From positions 7,582,001 through 7,646,000 of the forward strand of contig NC_134029.1 in assembly GCF_964204645.1 (NCBI RefSeq): a DNA stretch of 64,000 bases, in the 5' to 3' direction. The stretch comes from Tubulanus polymorphus. Lineage: Eukaryota; Nemertea; Palaeonemertea; Tubulaniformes; Tubulanidae. The translations under genes were made by a program, and so were the position numbers. This document shows positions 63,883 through 64,000 of the stretch, one piece after another. The notes beneath the pieces were generated by a model, which had not been told where the DNA came from, made no database searches, and was given only the letters and a program-made list of their open reading frames with translations. Each line of letters opens with the position of its first letter. Position 1 is the first letter of the stretch.

Positions 63883-64000
63883 CTGAAAAGTCGAGAAAAA
63901 TTAATATTTTTAGTAGTAGAACTGTTAGAACTGGTTTGTACTGAGCCAAACTGTGGAAATTGGCAATTAGAAACTACCCACAGTATATGTGATCACCTAC

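Overview
This window is from an animal nuclear genome. Genes are split by many GT-AG introns, stop codons are standard, and the intergenic and intronic DNA is AT-rich and full of short inverted-repeat transposons. The proteins are strongly metazoan (TAF1, KIF3A, TMEM185, SOUL/HEBP, an alpha-clade TRPM channel). The repeat style (a short exact-period tandem array beside a GGACGGACGG-type dispersed repeat, and many MITEs) suggests a marine invertebrate, probably a lophotrochozoan such as a mollusc, brachiopod or annelid. That placement is inference; the sequence does not name a species.

Layout. 1-1853: no convincing gene. 2319-21590 (-): complete TFIID subunit TAF1, 36 coding exons joining in frame to 1,861 codons, with a non-coding first exon near 22.7 kb. 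A single-exon methyltransferase gene (19560-20312, +) sits inside a TAF1 intron on the opposite strand. 23117-34636 (+): complete kinesin-2 motor KIF3A, 17 coding exons, 709 codons, divergent from TAF1. 37313-41430 (-): complete TMEM185-type membrane protein, 7 exons, 351 codons, convergent with KIF3A. 42318-43208 (+): an intronless histamine N-methyltransferase-like reading frame broken by two in-frame TAA codons. 44275-45419 (-): SOUL/HEBP heme-binding protein, 5' end not resolved. 48244-63882 (-): a TRPM channel of the TRPM1/3/6/7 clade whose N-terminus runs off the right edge; it has no C-terminal kinase.

The strongest unusual signal is in the TRPM gene. Two adjacent 175-nt exons (51129-51303 and 51364-51538) encode alternative versions of the S5-pore-filter segment. 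They have identical length and phase and lie only 60 nt apart, the signature of mutually exclusive splicing, and they differ in the acidic residues just after the selectivity filter. Two in-frame candidate microexons (21 and 30 nt) lie in other TRPM introns.

Other notable items: a minisatellite at the TMEM185 exon 2 donor that has copied the splice site about five times; a GC-AG intron in TAF1; a nested methyltransferase with a changed catalytic motif; an exact 154-bp tandem array; a 495-bp element with perfect 24-bp terminal inverted repeats; several MITE families (pogo-like with TA duplications, piggyBac-like with TTAA, a family with AGCCGCGATCACA ends, and a GTTCCACAG hairpin family); and an excess of the palindrome TAGGCCTA. 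The genes are housekeeping, ciliary, membrane and channel functions with no common pathway.
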